From Cyanoderma ruficeps (lineage: Eukaryota > Chordata > Aves > Passeriformes > Timaliidae), in the NCBI GenBank assembly GCA_008694505.1, contig VZDJ01000056.1:2298461-2362460 (forward strand): DNA of 64,000 nt. Reading direction: 5' to 3'. Both the position numbers and the translations under genes were made by a program. A model generated the notes under the pieces. The model was not told the DNA's origin, made no database searches, and was given only the letters and a program-made list of their open reading frames with translations. Every line of letters begins with the position of its first letter. The stretch's first letter is position 1. This document shows positions 1-13,200 of this stretch, in pieces.

Positions 1-3000
1 AAATAAACATGTTATATGTTTATTTTGCTCTTTATATCAAATTACCTGTTGTTTCTTGACTGTTCTGAGCTAGACCAAAGAAAAAATATTCTTTATACAG
101 TGCAAACAGTACCATAATCAAATGGTTTCTTATCTGCCCATGAAGTTTGGGGTTAGTCAGGTGAGGAAACAAGAAGGGGCTGCCAGAGGAGGGGACCAGG
201 GCACAGTTACAGCAATGGAGATGGCAAGGCTGTAGAGGCTTAGCCCTGAGCAATGCTGTGAACTACCCTAGCTCTTTCTGCTCTCCTACTCCCTCCAAAA
301 TTTATAACAAGAAATAGTGCAGTCCTACTAGATGGGTCAAATGAGTTTTTGAGTTCTCCATGTCCCCTAGATAAGTGAATCTGCTGTGTGGGTATCTAGT
401 CTGCCAGTCTCATCCTGGTAGCACTGCTTCAAGAGTGTGGCATATTCAAAGAGGTCATGAGCTCGTTGTTTCCCTCGCCCTCCCTTCACTCTTCTTTTGT
501 GTCACAAGTGTTCTGTATTTTTAATGATGCCCTCCTCCAGCACAAATTGACTTGGGCAGTAATTTGTCATGTCATCTTCAGTAAAATTTTGAACAAAATG
601 GTAGAAGATTCATGGAGGAGCAGAAGCACCGCATCTTTTATGCATTTCAGATAGTAAAATATAAATCAAAAAACCCAGGGACCTGTTTGCAGGAAGACAA
701 TAAGAAAAAAAAATAAACCATAGTGAGTAAAGTTAGACTCTGTCTGTGTCTGATCCTGCACTGACTAGTCTGGGATTTATTTTTTAATTGTTCAGAGACA
801 TATTGTCTTTATATCAGGGTGGATACAGTGGATAAAACAGATCTGATAGAGACCCAGCCCACAGTCTTCCTTGCTTATAAAATCAGGGTGAAAGTTAAAC
901 CCTAAGGGACACAGGTAAAAGGCTTCATGCTGAGGGGAAGGAGCCCAGGGTTAGGACCTGATGTTCTAACTGCTTTAAGGGGTTGGTCATTCTTTACCCT
1001 GGAGAAAAATGACCTCCCTCAGATGATTTTGGCCTTGGGTAAATTTAGCTTCAAAAATCTTCTGCATATCTCTTTAGTGGGAATGAATCCCCTGCTCTGA
1101 CTTGAAGGTCTGAAACCATTTCAAAACTGAGCAGTTAAATCCCATCAGAAGTGAATGGGAATTGGCTGAGCAGTTTCTTATAAATCAGCTTTACAGTCTG
1201 AGGGTGAAGCCTCTCCCTCCAAACCAGGGCTGATTCCCTCTCTCCCAGTGTCACTTGCCCTGTTGGTTTTGAGAGCAAAAGCTTTGGGAAGGGGAATTTC
1301 CTCATCCCTCATTCCTGAGCAGTCTCCAGTCCCTGTGGCCTCGATGTGTGGTTACAGCAAGCACAACATTAATGAGATGTGAAGGGGTGGGGAGGGTTGG
1401 CTGCATGGAGCTGCTGGGATGTTCACCAGGTGGATCTGCATTTATTGCCTGCCTGGATATTCATACCTGCACTGCCTGTCCCACACAGCTCGAGGAATTG
1501 ATAGGCCAGCTGAGCCTGCCTCTGATCAATCCCCTCTCCACTCAGCTGATGTTGCAGGCACAAACCTCCTCACATAGCTTCCTTTTTTTTTTTTTTTTTC
1601 TTTTTCTAAATGCATGATCGATCTATTTTAAAAGAACACACAGCTATATGGTGGGAGAGATTAAACAGCAGCATAAAAAAAGATCTCCTGTGGGGAAATC
1701 TGATTATACCCTTTTAGGAGGGTTTTCTTATTGAGAGTCAGCCTGCATATTTCCACACTGTATTTGAAGGTCACTCATTGTCTTATACTGCTTCCTACAA
1801 CAAAATTGAGAGGAGTATGATGAGATCTCATAGTCACCAGAGAGCTCATTTGTTCAGCAAATCCAGCCATGACCCTTTCTAATGTTTTCATTTCCTTCTT
1901 TCCCTCACTTCTGCTGGCTTGTTTTTAGCTCAATGTTTCCACTAAAACCTCCCTATCAATATTCAGAGATGATTTCTGAAGTTTGGATAAAGTCTATCAA
2001 ATCTAGCAGAGACCAAAGTGCCAGGCATATTTGTAGAGTCTAAACAGTTGTCAGAGACTACAAGATCAAAGTCTTCAGGTCACTTCTGCTTCTTCTTTGG
2101 TGGGAGAGATACCTTTATGAGTTCTTTATTTTACCAAGTACATTTGAACGTGGCAGTAGCTCATGTGTGAAGCTCAGACTGGGCCCAGATCTGCAAGTGC
2201 TGGCACTGCAATTTTTTTTTGCAGGAGTTGCAGGAGAAAATGAGCATTCTGTGCCTTTCCTGGATTTAGTCCTGGTGTTGGTTCAGATGTTCATGGAGAA
2301 CAGACCCTGTGGCCAATTAAAAGTGCTCTATTCACTTTTGAGTCTCTTCCCCATGTGAATGGCAGAACTAAAGCTTTTCAGTACATGAAACATTGAACTT
2401 ATGGACATGGAATCTGTCTGCCTAAGCACAGCCTATGAACACTGAAAAATTGTTAGAAGTTTGGAAAGGAAAGACTTTAAATTCGGGGATTTGTAATCTA
2501 CTGTGATTGTTCTCCAAGCAATATTTCTGTCTGCCTTCTGCTTAATGAATTATCAAAGCTAAGAGAGTAGCATGAACTTTCACAAGATAGCCTTCAGTGC
2601 CCCTTATGGCTGATCTGGAAATGATGCTCATTATAGCACCATGTGAGCAGGATAGGTAACCCAAAGATGTCAGGAAGTGCTGCAGGCTAAAAAGCTAGCC
2701 AAAAGTTCTTCTTAGACATTTTATTCCTCCCAGGGATGGCATTAACAGCACCATTAACTTAGTAGTTTTATTTAATTTCCGGGGATTGTGCCAAATCAGA
2801 GTTTTCTGTGAAAACAGTATCAGCCCACTCCAAGATCCATCAAGATGCTCAAGAATGACAAACAGGAGCACAGGCTGTGTCAGGGGTTTTCCCCTTTCCA
2901 GTCTGGGAGGAGCAGAGTTCTGGGGCTTACCAGTGCCTGAGCTGTAGCAGAGTTCACTCTGGAGAGGGAAGCCTCAGCTGTGACAAGAACTTTTTAGGGA

Positions 3001-5366
3001 GAGAAATGAACCTTTTCCATTCCTTGAGGTCACCCATACTCATTGCCCACTGAGCTCTTGCCTGTGAAGTGTGTGAAGGATGGGTACAGGCAGCCAAACC
3101 AGAGGGTACTGCACTAATGGAGAGCTATCAATAGGTTATATGGAGTAGGTCTAATTATCTAAATATATTTACTGGAGATGAGGGGAATGAGGGTGTCAGG
3201 AAGAGGGGGATGGGTGGGAAAAGTTCTTTCAGTAATTGCAATGAAGTGATTAAAAAAATTCAGGAAACCGGAACCCTGCTTTGCACTGTCTCCCTCCCTC
3301 TCCCCCTCACGCCTCCCCAGGTTTCATTAGTTTTTACAAAGGAGCACTGGGGAGATTATTTATCTTTGATCATTCTGGGATCAATCTGCAAATGTACAGG
3401 CTTGCTTTAAACCTGTGTTTGCCAACTGTTAAACTCCACATTACACCCTGGTTTTTAAAGGCCTCAAAAAGATGTAAACTGGAGACAAAGAGGAGATGGA
3501 TGATTTCAATGAGGCATTTCAGGAATTGTTTGAAGAGAGCAGCTGCCCCCCATCCTGATTAGCTGCACAGTACTCTGCCAGCTTGATTTCAAAAGTAGGT
3601 AAGAGTGCAGAAAAGGGGTAGAGAGAATGACTGGAGAAGGGAGCTAGCCAGCAATAGAAGCAAGGCTGATTTTTCTCATCCTGTTTATTCAGATGGCTTG
3701 TTAGGGATTGTTTTATTCCTGACACTGTTTCACACCTTATTTAATACTTTTCCATATTTTTGCACCCTTCCTAATTCCAAAGGTTCAAGATGGCTGTTTT
3801 CTGCAGCTAGCTAATACCTTCAGAGTGGATAATCTGGGGATTCTCTATGTTTGATATACTTACCACACTGCTGCTCAACTCCCATGCTGTGCCTCAAATA
3901 TTTATTAAAAGGAAAAAAAAAGGAAAAAAACCCAAACCTTCTCCAGGCTATTTCCTCCACAGCCTTTGCTGCTGAAGCTTCCCACATCCCCTTCCATGGG
4001 GAGCTTGCGGAATGCTGATCTTTTGTTTATTCATTTATTTTTGGCAGTATCACTAGCTGTCTCCCAAGAAGAGGGTGAAGGCATTTGAGAAGATAACTTG
4101 CAACCATTTATCAAGGCTCTGCCCGGGTGGGCAGGCACAGTCCTCACTCTGGAGCCAGGTGAGCTGTGTGGGTGATGAAGTGCCATGTCCCAGCCCCAGA
4201 GCTGGCTGCATGCTGACCACCCAGCCATGATCTGCATTTTACTTGCCTGGTGCTCCTCATGTTTTTGCAGGGCACAGGGCAAAGATCAAGCTTCAACAAA
4301 GAATTTTAAAGTGAGACTAATAAAAGTGTGCCAGCAACTCAGTTTCCTTATGTTAAACCAAGGTAGAGAAAAGTGAGGAAGATGGCTCTGTGTTTGAATT
4401 GCTGCTTTGTTTTTTGTGGCTTTTCTGTTTGTTTTGGGGGGGGAGGGTGTTGTGCATTTTTTGTGGGTTTTTTCCCCCCACGGATTACTAAATATTGAGC
4501 AACAAAAGTTTATAATTTGAGCCATTTTCTCTTCCAAGATTTGGAATTTTCCTTATTGACTGGCTGTGAGGTTTGCTTAAAGATTAGACATAATACCGTG
4601 TCTTCAGTGGCCAGGACAATTGTGGAAAACAGACCATTTTCCAGAACTTGGAGGAAGTCTCCAGGACACTATGCTGTCCCAGATTTTAAGAATGGCATAT
4701 GAAATGAGGAACTGTGTGTCTCTTGCCCATGTATTTTCCCTGTCCCAATCCTTCTAAGACATAGCCCCTGGTAGAATGCTGGCTCCCAGAACAGAGGTAG
4801 AAAACAGCCTTCTGGCCCCAAACAGTGTGGACATTGATGTGTGACTCAGTACAAAATTATGATCCTTGTTCCCTGGAGGGGATGAGGCTGCTTGTATATT
4901 TATTAGCCTGGGCATTTTTTTCTGGCTAGGTTTGCTTGCTCTCCCTCCTGCACGAGTTGTTGGAAAGCATGATTTTCCAAGCAGAGACTCCTAGACCTGC
5001 AGAGTTTCTCAGGGCTGGTGTGGGCAGCACACAGCCTCTGCTCGGAGAGGCTCCTCTGTGGTGGTTTAAACCTTCCTTCCACTGTTCTGCCAACCCTTGC
5101 TTCTTTTTCTTGATGGTCTGCAAGATAAAAAAGCATCTACAGAACTAGTGCTGCAGGCAATGGACTCTGTGATTTCCATCAGCTGGTGGTGATGTTGATG
5201 ATATATAAAGAAAAGGAAATTATATTTAACAAAAGAGGAATATTTGTCCTCTGCATGAGACTTTCTCTCTCTCTTCACTCCCTTTCTGTTTGCTGCTGCA
5301 GGGAGGTAGTGACTGGCTGGGCAGTGCTGAGCTTTGCTCTGCTGTCTGGCTCCTGCTTGGGACTGG
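1..5366. other. Gene-free single-copy DNA, left edge
   Basis: I see no recognisable gene here. Open frames are under 100 codons except those running into the minisatellite to the right. The stretch holds a 17-base T tract (1583-1599) and a run of eight Gs near 4436-4443 that faces a C run near 4475-4480. A short AT-rich patch at about 3230-3430 contains a TCF/LEF-type CTTTGATC at 3364-3371 and could be a weak regulatory element. Nothing else stands out, and there is no CpG island or repeat signature. Confidence 0.6.
1583..1599. repeat. Poly-T tract
   Basis: Seventeen consecutive T, followed by C and five more T. No SINE or LINE body is recognisable next to it, so it is a simple homopolymer rather than a visible retroposon tail. 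Confidence 0.85.
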
Positions 5367-5613
5367 AATGGCTGGAGCTTCCACAGGGCTGGAGCTGCTG
5401 TGGGGCTGGAGCTGCCATGGGGCTGGAGCTGCCGTGAGGCTGCAGTTTCCATGGGGCTGGAGCTGCCATGGGGCTGGAGTTGCCATGGGGCTGGACTTGC
5501 TGTGGGGCTGGAGCTCCTGTGGGGCTGGGGCTGCCGTGGGGCTGGAGTTGCCATGGGGCTGGAGCTGCCATGGGGCTGGAGCTTCCATGGGGCTGGAGCT
5601 GCCGTGGGGCTGG
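5367..5613. repeat. 17-bp G-rich minisatellite, about 14.5 copies
   Basis: Tandem array with plus-strand consensus TGGGGCTGGAGCTGCCA. The T before the G run recurs at 5401, 5418, 5435, 5452, 5469, 5486, 5503, 5520, 5537, 5554, 5571, 5588 and 5605, exactly 17 bases apart. The left end (5367-5400) is more diverged. Because 17 is not a multiple of three and the unit contains no stop in any phase, every frame on both strands stays open. The overlapping antisense frames of 131, 134 and 194 codons here are products of the repeat, not genes. Each frame spells the same 17-residue cycle in a different phase: antisense WQLQPHGSSSPMAAPAP, sense WGWSCHGAGAAMGLELP. Such arrays commonly vary in length between individuals. 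Confidence 0.92.
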
Positions 5614-7862
5614 CTCTTCTCTCCCTGCAATGAGAGAATGAAAGCCCCACTGAAGGCAGCTTTGTGTCAAAGCCCTACAAGAGGATGACCTCTGCTCCTG
5701 AGTCGACGGGTAAATTTTATCTCTAGACTCTACAAGAACATCAGGGCATCTGCCAGAGATTTTCAGCTGTTCTCTGTATTCCTGTTACAGTGTTATTACT
5801 TTTTTTCATTTATTTTCTTTCTTTACCCTAACTCATTTCACTGGCGTTTTTACCAGCATTTCCTGCATTTTCCGAGATGTGATAGTCTGGCTTTCTGATG
5901 ACCTATCGCAAGAGAAACTTGGACTACTTATCAGTGAAAGGTACCTTGTCAACCAACTCAGTAGCAGTGTTATATTTAAACAGAAGCAGATGAAAAGCCA
6001 TGGGGAATAGAAGCCACTACTGCAAAGGTATTAAAGAAGATGCTGTTGTGTGAAGAGGGATATGGGGGGAGGTGAAGTTGGAGGCTTCGGAGTTTGCTGT
6101 GGACTCAGTGAATAACTTATTCTGTCTAACACTTGCCATGAAATATCCTAACAATACTCAGGCACTAGTGGTAGCAGAGATATTATCACTTGGGGAGACA
6201 ACAGAAATGGCCTTATCATTTTGACAATGGCTTTTTTCCCTTATTATCACTAAGTAACAATATCTCTATTTCACTGCCACTACTGAGCCATTGTTTTTTT
6301 GATAAATAGAGTCCTTTTTGTGATTTCTTTTTCCCCACTTGTATTTTATCCTTTGTGCATGTATGCATGTGACTAGATTTTAAAAAAATATGTTCTACCC
6401 GATGGTGCAATATTAAAGACTACATCTCTTAAAAATAGAAGAAGCTGTCAGAGGGGATAGCTACACAAATGTATGGCTTACCTGGTGTCTAAGGGACTTG
6501 TGGTGCCCCTAAGCTTAAAGAAACTCCATTCTACCTGGGTCCCTGCCCCCTTGAATGAAAAATGGGAGTGTATTAAGAGCTGGAACACATGATGTTAGTA
6601 CCCACTTGTCAGCGGAGATGTCTTATGACATCCAGAACTGCCTATAACAAAATCTGCATGCTTTGGTGTCTGGTTTGTTCTCAGCTGCTCACATAAAGGC
6701 GCCATCTCCAGCCCGGACACAACTCATACAAATGCAATGCTCTGTGTTCTCCTCAGTGTGCTCTCAAAATGCTTCAACACTTGAGGCCACATCCCAGCTT
6801 TCCTCCAGCCCTGTCCCATAACTGGAAAACCTGGATGGACCAAGCAGAAGTTAAACTGAGGGTATATAGTTCTATTAGGTATGGTATATAGTGGCACCTG
6901 GGCATATTCAGGTTTGAGTCAGCTGAACAGCCATCCTCACTTGCCCTCTGTTCCCTTTCCATTCCTGTGCCATGCCCATCCCCGTGGTGTCTGGGCACTG
7001 CCATCTACCTGACCTACCATCAGTGTAATGGATTGTTTTTTGCCCGGGCAGTGAGTGTGCTCTCCCCTTATGCACTCATCATCCACAGTGGCCCTGTCTG
7101 GATACTCCTCTCTGCTGATACCATCAGCTGCCACTGTCTGGCCTGTGCACAACAGAGAGCCCTCCACCAGAGCCATTGCTATGGTTACAGGCATCCTGTG
7201 GGCAGTGGGACCAACAGGAGCCCGAAATGAAGGTACCGCTGCAGTATTTGTATAAAGACTCCCTACCTGCTGTGGAACAGCCACGTTCTCCAAAATCACT
7301 CCCACAAGTTTCTATCACTGCCTTTGCAAATCTGCATAGATGGGACATTGGGACTCAATTTACACTTTCTTGGCTTGGACTCATAGTGAGAACACTTTCC
7401 ATAGAGGAGGAGAGAAAATTTGTCTTAGAAGATGACAGTACTCAGCTCCCTTGAATGTAAAATAATAGGAAGGAATATAATTTTTTACCCTCTTCTCACC
7501 TTTGCATGCCCTGCTTTGCAGAGAGCCTCAGAGTGCTTGAACCAGCAACGCAGTAAGACACTTGTTAGCCCCAAAAGCCTGGCAGGGGGAAGGGAGTCAT
7601 CTATCATGCCCATGCTCCATCACTTCCACTGCAGTACTAAATGATGCGCTCAAAACCTGCCACTAAATGAAGGGAAAATGTGACCAGCCTAACTGCTATC
7701 AGAAAGTTAAATGCTTAAAATAGTGTCACTGGAGGATCGCAGAGAAAGGACAGGAGGTAAAGTGGGCTATTTTCCTAGTCTGTGTTATTTTTTCCCCCAA
7801 ACAGAGGAGGTGCATAGTGAAATTAACCTCTACTCCTTTGATATCCTCCCCTATGCTCTTGT

Positions 7863-7896
7863 GCACACACACACTCTCTCCCTCTCTCTCTCTCTT
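7863..7896. repeat. Compound CA/CT microsatellite
   Basis: A short (CA)n run passes directly into a (CT)n run, broken by one extra C. The pattern is simple dinucleotide repetition and is likely to be length-variable. Confidence 0.85.
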
Positions 7897-8180
7897 TTAA
7901 GGCTAATATATTATGATTCCATGCAGGAGAATTTTTTCATTAGAAGCTATGAATAAGGCTTTAATACAAACCAGTGCAGAGAGTCTTTTGACAGGATTTT
8001 TAAATAGTGCCCCTTGTCTCCCTGATGCAGCCACACACTATCTTGTTCCCATGCTGACCTCTTTGTCTTTCCTCATTAAAGAACTGGTCCAGACTGCTGA
8101 GCCCTCTCTCTTTTTGGAGATTTTCACTGCTTTGTCTCACGTACAGGCACTCCTGCTGCTGACCGACAGCTCCTCATCCC

Positions 8181-8260
8181 CAGTAATTTCTGCACTGCAT
8201 TAATTTCTCATTAATCTGCATCATGATTTATGAGTCTTAAATGATGAAAGACTTCTAGAG
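8181..8260. promoter_or_regulatory. Candidate non-coding regulatory patch, homeodomain motifs
   Basis: An AT-rich segment in otherwise balanced sequence, with several TAAT cores within about 30 bases and a TGAGTC at 8231-8236. It has no repeat signature and no reading frame. This is the composition of many vertebrate conserved non-coding elements, but conservation was not tested. Confidence 0.28.
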
Positions 8261-9939
8261 GAGTGCTTCTCATTTGGCCTGCTGGCTTTTCTCCCTTGCT
8301 CCTTCACCCTCCTTCTTCAAAAGCGAATAGACCTCTTCTCCTACACAAGCTGTCTGCAGAGCACTGTCTCTGAGGATGGTGCAAGTGGGGAGAAACAGGT
8401 TAAGCATGGTGCTTTCTCACTGCTTTCCTTGTAAATGATTTGAGCAAATAAATGTTAGGGAGAAAAAGGGATGATTTTGCCTTTCTCCAGAATTTTAGTA
8501 GCTGCTCTCCAAGTCTGTGAGTGTGCCGTGGCTTTGGCAGCCCTGGGGTGTGCTGCTAAAGTCTTGTTGGAGTTTGTAGATGTTTCTGCAAGGAAATTTT
8601 AAACCATGCTGCAGGGATCAATGACATTAGCAAGAAGGATAGTGACTCCTGACTGTGCAGAGAGCTCGACCTCCATGCCAAGGGTGGATGAACCACTGGA
8701 CCTGGGCATGTTGCTGTAAGGCTGTGCTAGTCTGGCTCAGGGCAGTGGGGAAAGAGAATCTGTGCACTCTCTGTACTGATTTCATGGGACTATGCTACAG
8801 TCCTGCATCAAAATTATCTTTCCTTCCATTTTCAGGAGTATGTATAAAAGAGAATGGAAAATTACTCAGCTTTAGTTACCCACCAGCACTTTTTGTGCTT
8901 CTCTAGAACTCCTGAATTCATAGAATTTGAGGCTATAAATAGTGATGGGATTTCCTCTTCTTTTCTGCTTATTGCTACATGGCTCTGGTCCTCAGGAGAG
9001 TCAGAAAACACAAAGAGGTGGGAAATGTTTTGTTTGGAAGACAAGAGAAGAAAATGCTGAATGCACCAGGCAGAACTGACTAAAAGCAGCACAGAGTTAT
9101 GGCAGCAGTGGGAAAGCGAATAGCAAAGTCAGGAGAGATGAAAGAAGCAATGGGTGGAGGTTGATTACAAATTTCTTTGTGCTCTGCCCTGACTCCACTG
9201 GTCCACTGCTCAGTGAAGTCAGTGGAAATATTGCTGTTGGCTTCCTGTCAATCCATTCAAGTTTCAGACAATTAATACACACTAAATTTCAGAAATACTC
9301 CTCATGGCTGAATAGCTCATGAATCATGAGCGTAATTTTCCCACCAAGAAAAAAAGAAGGAAAACTACCTGAACTTCTTCTTTGCAGGAAGAGATTTGAT
9401 TTCAGGTGAGTTTAGAAAAAGAGAATTTGTCTCAAAATCTTTATTTTCCTGGTTTCTTCGCTATTTGTGATATTCAGAAATTGATTCAGATCTTCTCACA
9501 TACATTGTGAAGCTGATTCTTGCTCTCAGGCTGCCAAACTACCAGAGAGATGGTTTAGAAAAGCAGTGGTGACCAGGACTAGCAATAAGGCTTAGTTGTT
9601 ACTGCATGAATATGTAGATGAATATGTAGTTACCCCAACAGCAACAGGGGAAAGCTGTTTCTTTGGGGACTGGAAATAGAAGGGGAAAATTGCTCAGCTT
9701 TTTAGCCAATGTTTTAGAATTATATTTAGGAGAGCAATTTCTGTGCAGCTTGGAAAAGAGGAAAGTGAGAGAGAAAATCTTCATGTAAAAGTCTTTCTGA
9801 TTCTATGTTGTTAATACTTTAAATCTTTTGAATTTGGGTAGCGTGACTCAAAAGGGAAAATCAGAAATTGTCTCTATGTTAATAGAGCTTTTACAGAGAG
9901 CACAAAAGCTTGGGGTGGGAAGAGTGTAAAAATATTTTA

Positions 9940-10265
9940 ATAGGTAACCTTTTATTCGGCAAAATATGTATTACTTCCTATTATGATAAACAGTTTGCAT
10001 ATTTCAGATGAAAATGTTTATACATATACATTACAATTACATATTCATTTGACTTTATATTACATACACAACTCAATTTGAATAAATGTCTGAAGCCAAA
10101 GGAATAAATTAGTATTGGTGCTGAGTACTTTCTTTCCCCTTCTCCATTGTGTTTGCAAGATTTGCATTTTATAGTTGCGCATTAACAAATATGCATATTT
10201 CATTATGGTTTTGGATTAAAAGGTTATCATCTCTGTTACCCATTAGTAATAAACAAACACAGACT
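9940..10265. promoter_or_regulatory. Candidate enhancer-like AT-rich block with octamer motifs
   Basis: About 325 bases of AT-rich, single-copy sequence. It has a perfect POU octamer ATTTGCAT at 10160-10167 and two related sites, TTTGCATA near 9994 and TATGCATAT near 10190. It also contains many TAAT and TTTATA words and a SOX-compatible AACAAA stretch. There is no open frame and no transposon signature. POU factors with homeodomain or SOX partners are the known binders of such words. That the block is an enhancer is inference. The AT-rich composition alone could also mark a matrix attachment region. Confidence 0.33.
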
Positions 10266-10269
10266 TTCC

Positions 10270-13200
10270 ATGTGAATTTATCCCTGGCTCAGCTGTTTGC
10301 TGATTAGGTTGTTGTCTCTGGGTTTCCTTGTTTTATCCTTGTGGAGAATCCCTAAAGCGGTTTCTAAAGTGCTTATTGTCCTCTGGGGAGCAGTGAATGA
10401 GAGATGGAGGCGGGCGAAGAAGACCCAGAGGCATCCTAACCTGGTGAAAAGATGGGAAGGTAGGGTCAGGTCCAACCCGCAGCCAGGTTGGGAGCCTTGT
10501 TTGGATAGGTGGTCCCCAAAGCCTGGGTGGCAGAAAAAGATCCTTTGGAAAACCTGTTTGAGGGCTGGGAAGGGCCAGAGGGCAGCAACCTGGTGATGAG
10601 CTGGAAGCAGCGTGATCACCCCAATGTCCAAAAACATGAGTGTTTCAAAGCAGGATGTTCCTCCTATGCCAGGGTGATCCAAACCCCTGAATCTGCAGCA
10701 TCTGGACAATAGGGATCTGGTCAACTCAAAATATGGCATAGCTGGGAGAGGGGAAGAAGGCATCACAGTTTTACTGGTGCCCACTGGTGTGAGCCTCAGC
10801 GGAGCCATGCACAGAGCACATTTCTGGAGCAAACTGGACTAAACCGAGCAGCTTACAGTAATGTCAGCTCTTATTCTTTGATGTCATCTGTGTTCAACCT
10901 CTTTGGCCATAAAACCCCTCCCTGATCAATTCTGTGTCTGCAGGCATTTGTAGGGTGGAGGTAGGGAAGGATCAGGGTTGAAGGATTCCTGATTGCCTGA
11001 GCTGGGGCCCAGGCACTTTCCCCCACTCTGGAGTGAACAGCATGGATTCTGGGAGAGATTTTTTAGCATGGCTGGATTTGGAGGAGAGCCAGCATCCAAA
11101 AAATAACACAAACCTGTTTCTCTAGGTAGCACATAGAGGTGGCTGCCCTGTGAAGTCAGCATGGGCAGAGGGCTGTTACCTCCCAGAAGGGAGAGGATAT
11201 GTCCTAAAGCCAGATGTTGTTTACCAAGCTGGTGTGGGGCTGGACCAGTGTCCTCTTGCAATAGAGCTGTGCATGCCATAGGATTATAGACTATGGCTCT
11301 AACTGCTCACCTTCTGCAAATTAGCTCCATGTGTAAAAAACAATGGAATTTCAATGGATTTTTATTTTTACTTCATTGAATTTTCCTTTCTTTGTCTTTT
11401 TAATACAACTTTTCTGAATTCAGGGGGTGTAAATGCCTCAAAAGAAGCCATTTTGACTTCTTTTTCCTCTTCTTCACAGGAAAGGAAAAATCAAAAGATT
11501 CAGTGTCTCTTCAGTAGAAGAAATAAAAATAGAGAATCCCAGGGTGGGTATCTACACAGCTCCTAGGATGCTACTTTGGGCTTATCTGACGTGCCAAAAG
11601 TTGTCAACTTGCTTCTTCTGCCTCTGTTTACTCCCTAATACTGTATGCAAGTCCTTTGCTCTTGCAGACCATCTTACAGATGACATAACGAGTGTTATTA
11701 TCCAAAGTTGTCCCCTGCTTAGGCCACGTCTGGACACTCTCTACCAATGCTCTTGAGGATCCATTTCCAAGTGCTAAATAATGTTTTCCAAGTTTTCTGC
11801 TCTGTTCCCTGGGATGAGAGAGTGATCTCCACAGAAACAGGGTAACACCCCTGTTCATGTTTTGCCTACTCATTCAACCCCAGTTAGGCTGTTTGCCCAA
11901 AATGCAGACTTTCATTTCCTTAGGGCAAAAATATTAATCAGTTTTCCTTCCATTCTTTCTGATCCTCCCTATATCCATCACAAGGATCAATTGATTCTTC
12001 CCAGCTCCCTGTTTAGGTGGCAGCTCCAAATGGGAATAACCTCTGGGGCAGTAAGTGATTCTCTCCTGATGCATAATCTGCTGATCTTTCTCAGAGGTGA
12101 TGATGTGATGAGCTGCCTGCTCTTTCCATCCATCCATCCCATCCCACCTGGAAGCAGCTGTGGGATGGTAGGCCAATCAAGTGAAGGAGTACTAAAGGTC
12201 AAGGTGATGGTAATGCATGTTGATAAAATTTACTCACTGAAATGGGGCATTCTAATAATTCTGATGCACAGAGGAGAGGCTGCAAGGGAGGTTGGAAATA
12301 CCACAGTGGGAGACTCAATTGCCCCAGCAATTCACATGGGATAAAGATCTTTTCCCATTCAGCTCCCTAAACTGTTTCCAAATTGACAGTAGCTGCCATC
12401 CATCACCACAGGTGATGATGAAGGGTGTTTAAGGTGGCCTGTGGGCCCCTATCAGGGTTCCTCATGTTTGGCCCCCACCACAGAATTGTCTCCCACATGC
12501 CTTTTGCATGTGGAGCCTTAGCAGAGAGATCACATTTGAGCTGCCAGTCCTTGCAGGATTTTTTCAGCTGCTAGACTGCCAAGCCATTTGTGATGGTCAT
12601 GTCATGTCTGTGATAAGTACACAGCAGTCTCCTACAAAAGAGTCTGGAGGTGGCAATTCCGTTCACCTCGACCACCAAACAACCATCAGATGATTGTAAA
12701 TTTGGAGTGGAACTAAATAAGCAGTGCATAGCTGCAAGGCTTCATTTCCAGCTACTAATCCTCTTAAATTATTGAGTCACCCTGTAAACTATTAGCTAAG
12801 TATATTGAACAAGAGTCTCTGCTGTGTGTAGCCTCATGTAACTACAGATTTCAGGCCGAATCTAACTCAGTGCAGCAATAAATTGATATACTCACATGAC
12901 ATCTAAACTTTAAGTCCATGCTTGAAACTTGGAGACCCTGTGCAAAGCACTGCAAAACTGGGAGCTACCATGGAACTCAAAAATCTCAGTGGTTTGCACA
13001 AATAGATTATGTCTTTGGACAGGTGTCTTCTACAGATCCCATCTCTACTTTACGAATATTGAAAGCAGCTCTGATCCATAGCAATAAGAAATCTGTAGTC
13101 ATTTTCTGCAGGCCTTTGAGAAAAGATTTTCAGAGCTTTTGCACATGAATACACTATCATGTTGGAGTTGGTCAAATTATCCACTGAAAATGATTTCTGC

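Larger units (their letters stand above)
5614..9940. other. Gene-free single-copy DNA
   Basis: No recognisable gene. The largest open frame is about 122 codons (6937-7305, minus) and is overlapped by others on the opposite strand, as expected of non-coding DNA. A microsatellite lies at 7863-7896, a homeodomain-rich patch at 8181-8260 and a perfect short palindrome at 9315-9331. A further AT-rich patch at 6120-6270 is single-copy and may be conserved, but shows no decisive motif. Confidence 0.55.

Noticed and set aside
5066..5650. Antisense open frames of 131, 134 and 194 codons rich in Pro, Gln, Ser and Ala
   Set aside because: They are produced by the 17-bp tandem repeat, which is open in every frame; not a protein gene.
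10278..10832. 184-codon minus-strand open frame
   Set aside because: Starts at TTG, is overlapped by plus-strand frames of 99 and 67 codons, and shows no domain, splice or promoter support.
11862..12344. 160-codon plus-strand open frame
   Set aside because: Starts at TTG, has two antisense frames over it and no family resemblance.
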